Part shown: positions 25,113-32,869 of the stretch, piece after piece
Layout of the letters: each line of letters starts with the position of its first letter
Position numbering within the stretch: the stretch's first letter is position 1
Source: Methylorubrum rhodesianum
Lineage (GTDB): Bacteria; Pseudomonadota; Alphaproteobacteria; Rhizobiales; Beijerinckiaceae
DNA: 64,000 bases
Reading direction: 5' to 3'
NCBI RefSeq assembly: GCF_014199985.1
Contig: NZ_JACHOS010000020.1
Location: forward strand, 46,347 to 110,346
Program-made: the position numbers and the translations under genes
The notes under the pieces: model-generated
What the model was told of the DNA's origin: nothing
The model's input: the letters and a program-made list of their open reading frames with translations, nothing else
The model's database searches: none

Positions 25113-26270
25113 ATGTCGGGTGGGCCGGGAATCGTGCGTGAAGACGTGCGAGCGGAATTGGCCGCGCCCGAGATCGTTTTCGAGATCCGCGGCGAGGCCG
25201 GGCTGATCACCCTGACGCGGCCGCGGGCGCTCAATGCCCTGACCCTGCCGATGGTGGAGGCGATGCACCGCCAGCTCCGGGCCTGGGCCGCGGATGCGCG
25301 GATCAGCCGGGTCGTCGTGCGCGGCTCGGGCGGGCGCGCCTTCTGCGCGGGCGGCGACATCCGCCGGATCCACGCCCTGGGCCGGGCCGGGCGGCACGCC
25401 GACGTGATGGCGTTCTGGCGCGGGGAATACTGGCTCGACGCCACCGTGAAGACCTATCCGAAGCCCTACATCGCCCTGATCGAGGGCATCGTCATGGGCG
25501 GGGGGGTCGGCATCTCGCTGCACGGCGACGTGCGGGTGGCGGCCGAGAGCTACAGCTTCGCCATGCCCGAGACCGGCATCGGCTTCTTCCCCGATGTCGG
25601 CGCGACCTACGCCCTGCCGCGCCTGCCCGGCTGCACCGGGCGCTACCTCGCGCTGACGGGCGCCCGGATCGGCGCGGGCGACGCCCTCGCCGTGGGATTG
25701 GCGACCCACGCCGCGCGGGCGGCCGATTTCGAGACGATCATCGACCGGCTGGCGGCGGGCGGCGCGATCGCCGACGCCTTCGACGGCCTCGCAGCGCCGG
25801 GGACACAAACTGGGCCCCTCGTCGCGGAGCGGGCTCTGATCGATGCCTGCTTCTCCGCCGACACCGTCGCGGAGGTGCTCGCCCGCCTCGATGCCGCGGC
25901 CCGGGAGGGATCCGCCTTCGCGGGGACGAGCGCGGCGACGATCCGCTCCCGCTCGCCCACCAGCCTGACCATCGCCCAGGCGCTGATGCGCCGGGGCGGC
26001 GACCTCGGCTTTGCCGAGGCCATGCTCGCCGAGTACCGGCTGGCCGAGCGGGTGATGCGCGGGCAGGACTTCTACGAGGGCGTGCGGGCGGTGATCATCG
26101 ACAAGGACAACCGGCCGGCCTGGCACCCCGTCTCCCTGGACGAGGTCGACGGTGCGGAGATTGAATCCGCCTTCGCTCCCCCCGACGATGCTGACCCCCG
26201 CTTCGACGGCAGTCAGGGTCCGTGCGGCGCAATGCCGGTTGCGGAAGCGAGCCCGGGAGACCGGTCGTGA
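25113..26270 (+). CDS. Enoyl-CoA hydratase/isomerase family protein, 3-hydroxyisobutyryl-CoA hydrolase-like
   Basis: The 385-residue crotonase-fold protein is longer than typical enoyl-CoA hydratases and matches the 3-hydroxyisobutyryl-CoA hydrolase branch of valine breakdown. Motifs are GRAFCAGGDIR (oxyanion hole), the glycine-rich IEGIVMGGGVGISLHGD and the signature MPETGIGFFPDVGATYALPR containing the catalytic Glu. The late VRAVIIDKDNRPAWHP is typical of that branch. ATG 25113 has GGAG seven bases upstream; ATG 25080 is the alternative. A substrate other than hydroxyisobutyryl-CoA is possible, since close paralogues differ. Its stop overlaps the start of the DUF6163 gene. Confidence 0.9.
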   Translation: MSGGPGIVREDVRAELAAPEIVFEIRGEAGLITLTRPRALNALTLPMVEAMHRQLRAWAADARISRVVVRGSGGRAFCAGGDIRRIHALGRAGRHADVMAFWRGEYWLDATVKTYPKPYIALIEGIVMGGGVGISLHGDVRVAAESYSFAMPETGIGFFPDVGATYALPRLPGCTGRYLALTGARIGAGDALAVGLATHAARAADFETIIDRLAAGGAIADAFDGLAAPGTQTGPLVAERALIDACFSADTVAEVLARLDAAAREGSAFAGTSAATIRSRSPTSLTIAQALMRRGGDLGFAEAMLAEYRLAERVMRGQDFYEGVRAVIIDKDNRPAWHPVSLDEVDGAEIESAFAPPDDADPRFDGSQGPCGAMPVAEASPGDRS

Positions 26271-26734
26271 GGGCGCTCACCAAGGTGGGCAGCACCCTCG
26301 ACGGGCGCGGGCGCCCGAGCGCCGGGAACGGCGACCGGATCGAGGGCACGGCGCCGCGGGTGCAGACCCGCTGGGATGTGGTGCTGGTCTGGTTCATGCG
26401 CATCACCGCCCTGGTCTGGCTCGCCAAGGGCCTCGCCACCTGGGGCGAGATCCTCGACCTGATTCCGGGACGGACGCCGTTCGCCGACCTGCCGATGGGG
26501 CGGCAATCGGCGATCGTCTATTTCTCGGTGATCGACTTCGTGGCGGCGGTCGGCCTGTGGCTGACGAGCGCCTGGGGCGGGGTGGTCTGGCTGCTCGCCG
26601 CGACCTCGGCGCTCACCCTGGCGCTGCTGACGCCGCAGCTCCTGCCGATGTCGGTGCCGCTGATCGCAGTGCAGGCAAGCATTGTCGCCGTTTACTTCGT
26701 GTTATCCTGGCTGGCGGCGCGCGATGTAGGCTGA
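26267..26734 (+). CDS. DUF6163-type membrane protein
   Basis: The 155-residue product begins at GTG 26267, overlapping the previous stop (GTGA), with GGGAG six bases before it. A polar N terminus of about 35 residues is followed by four predicted membrane helices: VVLVWFMRITALVWLAKGL, SAIVYFSVIDFVAAVGLWL, VVWLLAATSALTLALLT and PLIAVQASIVAVYFVLSWL. It resembles a small alphaproteobacterial family of unknown function that is often next to this acyl-CoA hydrolase gene. Coupling suggests co-expression, but no direct functional link is shown. Confidence 0.8.
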   Translation: MRALTKVGSTLDGRGRPSAGNGDRIEGTAPRVQTRWDVVLVWFMRITALVWLAKGLATWGEILDLIPGRTPFADLPMGRQSAIVYFSVIDFVAAVGLWLTSAWGGVVWLLAATSALTLALLTPQLLPMSVPLIAVQASIVAVYFVLSWLAARDVG

Positions 26735-26765
26735 ACAAGAGGTCAACATCATCGTTTCATTTTGC

Positions 26766-26785
26766 ATTTACCGACAGAAGTAAAT
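26766..26785. promoter_or_regulatory. Inverted repeat upstream of ldtR (possible operator)
   Basis: The arms ATTTAC and GTAAAT are exact and separated by eight bases, within an unusually AT-rich stretch of about 70 bases before the regulator gene. MarR-type regulators bind such palindromes and often control their own gene. Short arms make this tentative. Confidence 0.35.
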
Positions 26786-26895
26786 CGCGAGTTCATCCTG
26801 TCGCTTAAATCGGCTTTCATCGGTGCGGCCTAGGTTCACCTCATAAGCCAGGCCGGCCAGCAAGAGCCGGCACGAACCGACAGGAAGGCACCACG

Positions 26896-27414
26896 ATGAG
26901 CATGAAGGCCGCCAACACCGCCCTCAAGACCACCGAGACGACCCCCGAGACCCAGGGTGCCGCCGGCTCCTATCTCGAAGCGCTGCACCTCGTGGAGCGG
27001 CTGCACCGCCGCCTCCTCGACGTCATCAAGGACGAGTTCGACCGGCGCGGCCGGGAGGACGTCAACAGCGTCCAGGCGCTCCTGCTCTACAACATCGGCG
27101 ACAAGGAGCTGACGGCGAGCGAGCTGCGCTCCAAGGGCTACTATCTCGGCTCGAACGTGTCCTACAACGTCAAGAAGCTGGTCGAGGCCGGCTTCCTGCA
27201 CCACGCCCGCTCCAAGACCGACCGCCGCTCGGTGCGCATCAGCCTGACGCCGAAGGGCCGCGAGATCCACGACCTGATCCAGGGTCTCTACGACAAGCAC
27301 GCCCGCACGATCCAGCCGATCGGCGGCATCTCGGAAGACGATTTCGGACGCCTGAACCAGGCGCTCACCCGGCTGGAGCGCTTCTGGACCGACCAGATCC
27401 GCTACCGCCTCTGA
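26896..27414 (+). CDS. ldtR: LdtR-type MarR-family winged-helix regulator
   Basis: The 172-residue protein has a MarR-like winged helix: VNSVQALLLYNIGDKELTASELR is helix two to three, YYLGSNVSYNVKKLVEAGFL the recognition helix and SKTDRRSVRISLTPKGREIH the wing. The N terminus (AGSYLEALHLVERLHRRLLDVIKDEFDR) forms the dimer helix. It closely resembles LdtR of Liberibacter and rhizobia, which controls an L,D-transpeptidase and osmotic or cell-wall stress genes. ATG 26896 is preceded by GGAAGG at about nine bases; the second Met, MKAAN, is possible. The gene is monocistronic and ends in a strong terminator. Confidence 0.9.
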   Translation: MSMKAANTALKTTETTPETQGAAGSYLEALHLVERLHRRLLDVIKDEFDRRGREDVNSVQALLLYNIGDKELTASELRSKGYYLGSNVSYNVKKLVEAGFLHHARSKTDRRSVRISLTPKGREIHDLIQGLYDKHARTIQPIGGISEDDFGRLNQALTRLERFWTDQIRYRL

Positions 27415-27437
27415 TCAGCGAATCAGACATCACAAAG

Positions 27438-27485
27438 CCGGAAAGCCGGAGGGTTCTATCGTGAACCCTCCGGCTTTCCGGTTTT
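27438..27485 (+). terminator. Rho-independent terminator after ldtR
   Basis: The stem CCGGAAAGCCGGAGGGTTC pairs with its near-perfect complement around a short ATCG-type loop and is followed by GGTTTTCG. A long AAAGCC-rich lead makes it work in both directions, so it could also stop transcripts of the pqqA genes coming from the right. Confidence 0.9.
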
Positions 27486-27567
27486 CGTCGTGACGCGCAA
27501 AAGAAAAGGGCGCCGCCCTCGCAGGCAGCGCCCTGGATCTCACCGGATCGAGTCCGGCGACGCCTTC

Positions 27568-27657
27568 TTAGTTGAAGGTGTCGATCTCGGCGGACTCGTA
27601 GGAGGTGACTTCCATGCCGACGCAGATCTCGGCAACGACGGGAGCGGACCACTTCAT
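27568..27657 (-). CDS. pqqA: PqqA, PQQ precursor peptide (downstream copy)
   Basis: The 29-residue peptide is the substrate for PQQ synthesis, in which PqqE links the Glu and Tyr side chains of the E-V-T-S-Y core and proteases then release the modified pair. The sequence starts with KWSAPVVAEICVGME and continues VTSYESAEIDTFN; Glu16 and Tyr20 are present. ATG 27657 is preceded by CAGGAGAA at normal spacing. It is nearly identical to the copy at 27720, and lies 62 bases from it. No pqqB, C, D or E follows, as it is blocked by the ldtR terminator region, so it must be modified by proteins encoded elsewhere. Confidence 0.93.
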   Translation of the reverse strand: MKWSAPVVAEICVGMEVTSYESAEIDTFN

Positions 27658-27719
27658 GACGTTTCTCCTGTTGGACGAATGGATCAAAACCGAACCGGTC
27701 TAGGACCGGCGACGCCTTC

Positions 27720-27809
27720 TTAGTTGAAGGTGTCAATCTCGGCGGACTCATAGGAGGTGACTTCCATGCCGACGCAGATCTCGGCAACGACGGGGGCAGA
27801 CCACTTCAT
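27720..27809 (-). CDS. pqqA: PqqA, PQQ precursor peptide (upstream copy)
   Basis: This is a second 29-residue PqqA with the same predicted protein as the copy at 27568, differing only by silent bases. The Glu16-x3-Tyr20 pair needed for cross-linking is intact. AGGAG stands seven bases before ATG 27809. Because the promoter region is to the right, this copy is transcribed first. Two identical adjacent precursors would raise peptide dosage, a plausible reason for the tandem arrangement in an organism that needs PQQ for methanol dehydrogenase. Confidence 0.93.
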   Translation of the reverse strand: MKWSAPVVAEICVGMEVTSYESAEIDTFN

Positions 27810-28287
27810 GGCGTGTCTCCTGGTAGCAGTTTGAATACGAAGGTCGGCTTCAGGGCCGCCTCACCTCGAACTGAGGTGGTGGCCGTTCGTTTGCCGGGCC
27901 CCTCGTGTTCGACGCCCTTGATATAGACAATCCGTTGGGCGCAATTCAAGCGGACCCTACACTTATATTTCTCATAGACTGCGCTCAGAAACGGCCACGC
28001 TGGGGCTCGCAGGCAGCCGTGTTTCGCCGAAACCGCGAGAAAGTGCTGATTCTCCAACGAAATGGTGCCGCCGCCGCGATCCGCAAGCGCGAGTGGCGCG
28101 ATCCTGCGCACAGCTCCCTGCCGCTTCCTCCCGCCGGCTTTTGCCGGAACTCCGACGCTTCGGGTCCCAACCGGGGCGTCCAGGCGTAGCCCGGGCCCGT
28201 TGCGGGCCGGCGCGGCCGCTCTTGTGGTGCGGGGGGCGATGCGGCAAAGCGGGGCCCTCGCGCGCACAAGACTCCGAGAGCCCCGAA
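27810..28287. other. Divergent intergenic region between pqqA and serS
   Basis: These 478 bases contain the pqqA promoter candidate and leader on the left half and the serS upstream region on the right. There is a short AT-rich stretch at about 27921-27975. The right half is GC-rich, with no gene; the frame extending upstream of serS has no homology. Confidence 0.5.
27922..27949 (-). promoter_or_regulatory. Candidate promoter for the tandem pqqA genes
   Basis: On the minus strand TTGAAT (27944-27949) and TCTATA (27922-27927) are separated by 16 bases, close to the vegetative consensus. The leader of about 110 bases before the first pqqA contains a small hairpin (CACCTC/GAGGTG, 27862-27878). 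Not tested. Confidence 0.4.
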
Positions 28288-29661
28288 ATGCACGATATCC
28301 GCGCCATCCGCGAGAACCCGGAGGCCTTCGACCGCGACCTCGAGCGCCGCGGCCTCTCGCCCCTGAGCGCGGAGCTGGTCGCTCTCGACGATGCCCGGAA
28401 GGCGGCCGTGTCGGCGGCGCAGGCCGCCCAGGAGCGGCGCAACGCCCTGTCTAAGGAGATCGGCGCCGCCAAGAAGGCGAAGGACGAGGCCCGCGCCACC
28501 GAGCTGATGGCCGAGGTCGCCCGTCTCAAGGAAGAGGCGCCAGAGCTTGAGGCGGCGCAGGCGCAAGCGGCCAAGATCCTCGACGAGCGCCTCGCCGCGA
28601 TCCCGAACCGGCCGAAGGCGGAGGTCCCCCCCGGCGCCGACGAGCACGGCAATGTCGAGTACCGGCGGTTCGACGCCTCCCGCGAGCGCCTCGCCCAGGG
28701 CCGCCAGCATTTCGAACTCGGCGAGGCCACCGGCATGATGGATTTCGAGGCGGCCGCGAAGCTCTCCGGCTCGCGCTTCGTGGTGCTCAAGGGCCAGCTC
28801 GCGCGGCTGGAGCGGGCGCTCGGCCAGTTCATGCTCGACCTGCACACGACCGAGCACGGTTATTTGGAAGTCGCGCCGCCGATCCTTGTTCGGGACGAGG
28901 CAATGTTCGGCACGGCGCAATTGCCGAAGTTCGAAAACGATCAGTTTTCCGTGTTCAACGGCTTGGATTACATCAAGTCGCTGAAGCGGCTCGCCGAGAC
29001 GCAGCGGCAGGATCCTGACATCGATCCCGCCGCGGGGACCGACAAAAACTTCTGGCTCGTCCCCACGGCGGAGGTCCCCCTCACCAACCTCGTGCGCGAA
29101 AACATCCTGGCCGAGGACGAGCTGCCCCTGCGCTTCACCGCGCTCACCCCCTGCTTCCGCGCCGAGGCCGGGGCGGCGGGGCGCGACACCCGCGGCATGC
29201 TGCGCCAGCACCAGTTCAACAAGGTCGAGCTCGTCTCGATCACCGCGCCGGACAAGTCAGCCGAGGAGCACGAGCGGATGCTCGCCTGCGCCGAGGCCGT
29301 GCTGCAAAAGCTCGACCTGACCTATCGCGTCATGACGCTCTGCACCGGCGACATGGGCTTTGCCTCCCAGAAGACCTACGACATCGAGGTCTGGGTGCCG
29401 GGCCAGCAGACGTATCGCGAGATCTCGTCCTGCTCGGTCTGCGGCGACTTCCAGGCGCGGCGCATGAACGCGCGCTACCGGGCCAAGGAGGGCAGGGCGG
29501 TCAATTTCGTCCATACGCTCAACGGCTCGGGCGTCGCGGTCGGCCGCGCGCTGATCGCCGTGATGGAGAACTACCAGAACCCCGACGGCAGCGTCACGAT
29601 CCCGTCGGCGCTGCAGCCCTACATGGGCGGCCTCACCCGGATCGAGGGACCGAACCACTGA
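28288..29661 (+). CDS. serS: Seryl-tRNA synthetase
   Basis: SerS charges tRNA-Ser (and tRNA-Sec) with serine. The 457-residue class II enzyme begins MHDIRAIRENPEAFDRDLERRG. An N-terminal antiparallel coiled coil of Ala/Lys/Glu-rich helices (about 25-110) contacts the tRNA. Motif 2 (FRAEAGAAGRDTRGMLRQHQFNKVEL) and motif 3 (LNGSGVAVGRALIAVMENYQ) of the catalytic core are clear. ATG 28288 is the family start; the longer upstream frame is without homology. The last base of the stop is shared with the surE start (TGATG), and surE, pcm and a peptidase gene follow, the usual alphaproteobacterial order. Confidence 0.98.
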   Translation: MHDIRAIRENPEAFDRDLERRGLSPLSAELVALDDARKAAVSAAQAAQERRNALSKEIGAAKKAKDEARATELMAEVARLKEEAPELEAAQAQAAKILDERLAAIPNRPKAEVPPGADEHGNVEYRRFDASRERLAQGRQHFELGEATGMMDFEAAAKLSGSRFVVLKGQLARLERALGQFMLDLHTTEHGYLEVAPPILVRDEAMFGTAQLPKFENDQFSVFNGLDYIKSLKRLAETQRQDPDIDPAAGTDKNFWLVPTAEVPLTNLVRENILAEDELPLRFTALTPCFRAEAGAAGRDTRGMLRQHQFNKVELVSITAPDKSAEEHERMLACAEAVLQKLDLTYRVMTLCTGDMGFASQKTYDIEVWVPGQQTYREISSCSVCGDFQARRMNARYRAKEGRAVNFVHTLNGSGVAVGRALIAVMENYQNPDGSVTIPSALQPYMGGLTRIEGPNH

Positions 29662-30425
29662 TGCGCATCCTGGTGACCAACGACGACGGCATCCACGCGC
29701 CGGGCCTGGAGACGCTGGAGGGCATCGCCCGCGAGCTCAGCGACGACGTCTGGGTGGTCGCGCCCGAATACGACCAGTCGGGCGTCTCGCACTCGCTGTC
29801 GCTCAACGATCCCCTGCGCCTGCGGCAGGTCTCGGACAAGCGCTTCGCGGTGAAGGGCACGCCCTCGGACTGCGTGATCATGGGGGTGGCCCACATCCTC
29901 AAGGACCGGAAGCCGGACCTCGTGCTGTCGGGAGTCAACCGCGGCCAGAACGTCGCCGAGGACGTGACCTATTCCGGCACCATCGCCGGCGCCATGGAGG
30001 GCACCATCCTCGGCATCCGCGCGATCGCGCTCAGCCAGGCCTACGGCGCGGGCGGGCGGGCCAACCTGAAATGGTCCTGCGCCGCCGCGCACGGGCCGCA
30101 GGTGATCCGCAAGATCCTGGAGATCGGGATCGAGCCCGGCATCCTCGTCAACGTCAACTTTCCGGACTGCGAGCCGGATCAGGTGCAGGGCGTGTCCGTC
30201 TCCGCGCAGGGACAGCGCAACCAGGCGCTCCTGCAGATCGACGCCCGCCACGACGGGCGCGGCAATCCCTATTTCTGGCTCGCCTTCGCCAAGGCGCGGT
30301 TCGAGCCGGGCAACGGCACGGATCTCAAGGCGATCGCCGAGAACCGCATCTCGGTGACGCCGCTGCGGCTCGACCTCACCGACGAGCCGGAACTGACCCG
30401 TTTCGCCGCGGCGTTCCGGACATGA
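29661..30425 (+). CDS. surE: 5'/3'-nucleotidase SurE
   Basis: SurE is a metal-dependent phosphatase acting on nucleoside monophosphates, linked to stationary-phase survival. The 254-residue protein begins MRILVTNDDGIHAPGLETLE, where the paired Asp bind the metal. Other motifs are APEYDQSGVSHSLSL and SGVNRGQNVAEDVTYSGTI. It overlaps serS by one base and precedes pcm by 24 bases. The serS-surE-pcm grouping in alphaproteobacteria suggests co-regulation under stress rather than a shared pathway. Confidence 0.97.
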   Translation: MRILVTNDDGIHAPGLETLEGIARELSDDVWVVAPEYDQSGVSHSLSLNDPLRLRQVSDKRFAVKGTPSDCVIMGVAHILKDRKPDLVLSGVNRGQNVAEDVTYSGTIAGAMEGTILGIRAIALSQAYGAGGRANLKWSCAAAHGPQVIRKILEIGIEPGILVNVNFPDCEPDQVQGVSVSAQGQRNQALLQIDARHDGRGNPYFWLAFAKARFEPGNGTDLKAIAENRISVTPLRLDLTDEPELTRFAAAFRT

Positions 30426-30449
30426 GCGGAGGCGGTCGATCCGGCGGCC

Positions 30450-31130
30450 ATGCCGTCTGAGACCGTGGATCGGGACGCGCGCGGGCTGGCGGAGGCGACG
30501 GGCAACGCCGCCTTCGTGCTGGCCCTGCGCGAGCGGGGCGTGCGCGACACCGCCGTGCTGCGGGCGATGGAGCGGGTGCCGCGGGAGCGCTTCGCGCCGC
30601 CGGCCCTGCACGTCCATGCCCGGCGCGACATCGCCCTGCCGCTCGCCTGCGGCCAGACCATGACCGCGCCGAGCGTCGTCGCCGCTCTGCTCGGCGCCCT
30701 CGACATCGCCCCCGGCGCCCGGGTGCTGGAGGTCGGCACGGGCACGGGCTACGTCACCGCCCTGCTGGTGCGGTTGGGCGCGGCCCATGTGCGCAGCCTG
30801 GAGCGCTACGACGGGCTCGCCCGCGCCGCGAGGGCGCATCTCGGGCACGATTTCGACGACGCCACCGTCGAGACCGCCGACGGGCTCGCGCCGGAGGTCG
30901 TACGGGGCGGCAGCTACGACCGCATCCTGCTCAACGGCAGCCTCGCCGCGCTGCCCCCGCACCTTCCCGCCGCGCTCAAGTCCGGCGGGCGGCTGGTCGC
31001 CGGGTTCTGGACCGGGCGGGGAAGCCGGCTGGTGACCCTGACGCGCGACGGCGCGGCAGCCTTCGCGCGGACGGAAGGGCCGGCCCTGCGCCTCGGCCCG
31101 CTCACCCCGGGGCGGTCGCTCGCGCCGTAG
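30450..31130 (+). CDS. pcm: Protein-L-isoaspartate O-methyltransferase (second copy)
   Basis: The 226-residue protein carries the Pcm layout: ERVPRERFAPPALH, the pre-SAM segment IALPLACGQTMTAPSVVAALL and the glycine-rich SAM site VLEVGTGTGYVTALLVRLG. It is clearly a different lineage from the copy at 2044. In alphaproteobacteria this type follows surE and is sometimes annotated only as a methyltransferase, because its C terminus lacks the V-P-L-x-x-x ending; here it ends RLGPLTPGRSLAP. Repair of isoaspartate is the expected role, but another substrate is possible. ATG 30450 is used. Confidence 0.88.
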   Translation: MPSETVDRDARGLAEATGNAAFVLALRERGVRDTAVLRAMERVPRERFAPPALHVHARRDIALPLACGQTMTAPSVVAALLGALDIAPGARVLEVGTGTGYVTALLVRLGAAHVRSLERYDGLARAARAHLGHDFDDATVETADGLAPEVVRGGSYDRILLNGSLAALPPHLPAALKSGGRLVAGFWTGRGSRLVTLTRDGAAAFARTEGPALRLGPLTPGRSLAP

Positions 31131-31277
31131 CGGATCGCACGCGCCGATCGCGCGTCGGCGGGGCGGCTGTGCGCATCGAGGACGGAACCGGCGCGTCGCC
31201 AGGATTCCTCAACCTTTACGGATCTGGCGCGAAATCGATCCGCGCAAGCATCTCGGGAACGGTTGCTTAACCTGAAT

Positions 31278-31320
31278 CCCGTTTGAATAGCGCATCACGT
31301 TGCGTCAGTGTTCAAACGGG
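31278..31320. repeat. 10-bp inverted repeat in the leader of the M23 peptidase gene
   Basis: The arms CCCGTTTGAA and TTCAAACGGG are exact and separated by 23 bases; the second arm ends seven bases before the ATG at 31328. It could be an operator palindrome or a leader hairpin that hides the ribosome site, since no ordinary Shine-Dalgarno is seen. Confidence 0.6.
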
Positions 31321-31327
31321 TGCGTCG

Positions 31328-32677
31328 ATGCGGGTTCGGGGGAAAGTTCTGGGCTTGAGGACGCTGTCGCGCTTCGCCCTCATCGGAATGATCGGCGGCG
31401 GCACCGCCGCCTGCTCGTCGGACGCCTCGCGCCTCGGCGATCCCTTCACCAACCCGTTCGCCTCGCTGACGGGCGAGCCCTCGGCCACCGGCAGCCTGCC
31501 GGAGGACGGGGCCGGCGGTGAGATGGCACCGGCCCCGGCCATCCGCACCCCGCGCATCCAGTCCCAGGCGCTGCCCGCTCCCGGCCCGGCCCTGTCGCCG
31601 CGCCCCGGCCCGATCAGCGCCGCCCCGGCCCGGACCGCGACCCGGGTGGCGACCGCCGAGCCGATCTCGGGCGGCATGGCGAGCAGCGTCTCCGGCCTCA
31701 ACCCGGATGCGGGCCGCGCGATGACGCCGCGCGCCTCCGCCCCGGCGCCGCAGCCCAAGCTCCAGTTCGGCAAGCCCACCGACAAGGCCGCCGAGAAGGC
31801 AGCGGAGAAGCGCGCCGCCGAGGCCGCCGCGGCGAAGGCGGCCGAGGCCCGCCGCGAGGCCGAGCGCCAGGCTGCCGCCGCCAAGATCGCCGAAGCGAAG
31901 GCGGCCGAGGCCAAGGCTGCGGAGAAGGCCGCGCAATCGAAGAAGCTCGCCGAGGCGAAGAAAGTGGCCGACGCCAAGGCGCATCCGCGTCCGGGCCAGA
32001 AGGGCACCGAGAAGATCGCCAAGGCCGAGACCAAGCTCGATCCGAAGGAGGCCGCCAAGGACGCTGCGAAGGACGCGGCGAAGGCGGAGGCCGCCCGCAA
32101 GGCCGAGGCCGAGGCCAAGCAGGCCAAGGCGGACGCCGCCAAGAAGCTCGCCGAGGCCCGCGCCGCGGAAGCGGCCGCCAAGGCCGCCGCCAAGGAGAGC
32201 AAGGAAGCCGCCAAGGCCCCCGCGAAGGAGACGGCGCCTGCCGCCCCCGTGAAGGTCGCCAGCGCCGACGCCTCGGCCCCGATCCCGGCCGCGGCGGCCC
32301 CGCAGGCGCCGGCCGAGTCGTTCCGCTGGCCGGCCAAGGGCCGGATCATCAACGGCTACGGCTCCGGCGGCAACGAGGGCATCAACATCGCCGTGCCCGA
32401 GGGCACCCCGGTCAAGGCGGCCGAGGACGGCACTGTCGCCTATGCCGGCTCCGACGTGAAGGGCTACGGCAAGCTGGTTCTGGTGCGGCACAACAACGGC
32501 TACGTCTCGGCCTACGCCCATAACGGCGAGCTCGACGTGCGCCCCGGCGAGAAGGTGAAGCGCGGCCAGACCATCGCCAAGTCCGGTGCCACCGGCAACG
32601 TCACCTCGCCCCAGCTCCACTTCGAGCTGCGCAAGGGCGCGACCCCGGTCGATCCGATGCCCCATCTCGGCGGCTGA
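31328..32677 (+). CDS. M23-family murein hydrolase/activator, lipoprotein (NlpD/EnvC-like)
   Basis: The 449-residue protein is probably an outer-membrane or periplasmic cell-wall factor. The N terminus has a signal with a lipobox-like Cys (GGGTAACSSDAS). A long central region (about 150-300) consists of Ala/Lys/Glu-rich heptad-like repeats, forming a helix or coiled coil. The C-terminal M23 domain (about 340-449) shows GRIINGYGSGGNEGINIAVP and HNNGYVSAYAHNGELDV plus LHFELRKGATPVDP. H-x-H is kept in LHFEL, but the H-x(n)-D metal pair is poor: NEGINI replaces the usual H-x-G-x-D. So it is more likely an amidase activator than an active peptidase. No LysM domain was seen. ATG 31328 is preferred to TTG 31283. 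Confidence 0.9.
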   Translation: MRVRGKVLGLRTLSRFALIGMIGGGTAACSSDASRLGDPFTNPFASLTGEPSATGSLPEDGAGGEMAPAPAIRTPRIQSQALPAPGPALSPRPGPISAAPARTATRVATAEPISGGMASSVSGLNPDAGRAMTPRASAPAPQPKLQFGKPTDKAAEKAAEKRAAEAAAAKAAEARREAERQAAAAKIAEAKAAEAKAAEKAAQSKKLAEAKKVADAKAHPRPGQKGTEKIAKAETKLDPKEAAKDAAKDAAKAEAARKAEAEAKQAKADAAKKLAEARAAEAAAKAAAKESKEAAKAPAKETAPAAPVKVASADASAPIPAAAAPQAPAESFRWPAKGRIINGYGSGGNEGINIAVPEGTPVKAAEDGTVAYAGSDVKGYGKLVLVRHNNGYVSAYAHNGELDVRPGEKVKRGQTIAKSGATGNVTSPQLHFELRKGATPVDPMPHLGG

Positions 32678-32694
32678 GTTCTTCTCACCGCGTG

Positions 32695-32736
32695 AAACGA
32701 AAACGGCGGCCCCGCGCGGGGCCGCCGTTTTCGTTT
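32695..32736 (+). terminator. Rho-independent terminator after the M23 gene
   Basis: AAACGAAAACGGCGGCCCC pairs perfectly with GGGGCCGCCGTTTTCGTTT around GCGC. A-rich and T-rich flanks make it bidirectional, so it may also stop the convergent ATPase gene. Confidence 0.92.
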
Positions 32737-32749
32737 GATCATCCGCCTC

Positions 32750-32843
32750 CGTCATGGCGAGGCAAGGCCGAAGCGATCCAGGGCGCCGCCCTATCGGGGC
32801 AGGCCGCGCGGCGGGATCGCTTCGCTGACGCTGGCGATGACGG
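32750..32843. repeat. Dispersed intergenic repeat, type A
   Basis: CGTCATGGCGAGGCAAGGCC and GAAGCGATCCAGGGCG are followed by an inverted copy of their ends (GATCGCTTCGCTGACGCTGG, then CGATGACGG), so the whole unit can fold back. It shares its core with the segments at 5674 and 14769. Confidence 0.65.
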
Positions 32844-32869
32844 AGCATGGGTGGAAAGGAAGACGACCT

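Noticed and set aside
27420..27830. Near-identical repeats first taken as a CRISPR-like array
   Set aside because: There are only two copies, 152 bases apart, and each encodes a full PqqA peptide with its own ribosome site.
31283..31327. TTG start for a longer M23 protein
   Set aside because: It would place the perfect inverted repeat inside the coding sequence, and the ATG at 31328 starts the signal-like sequence directly.
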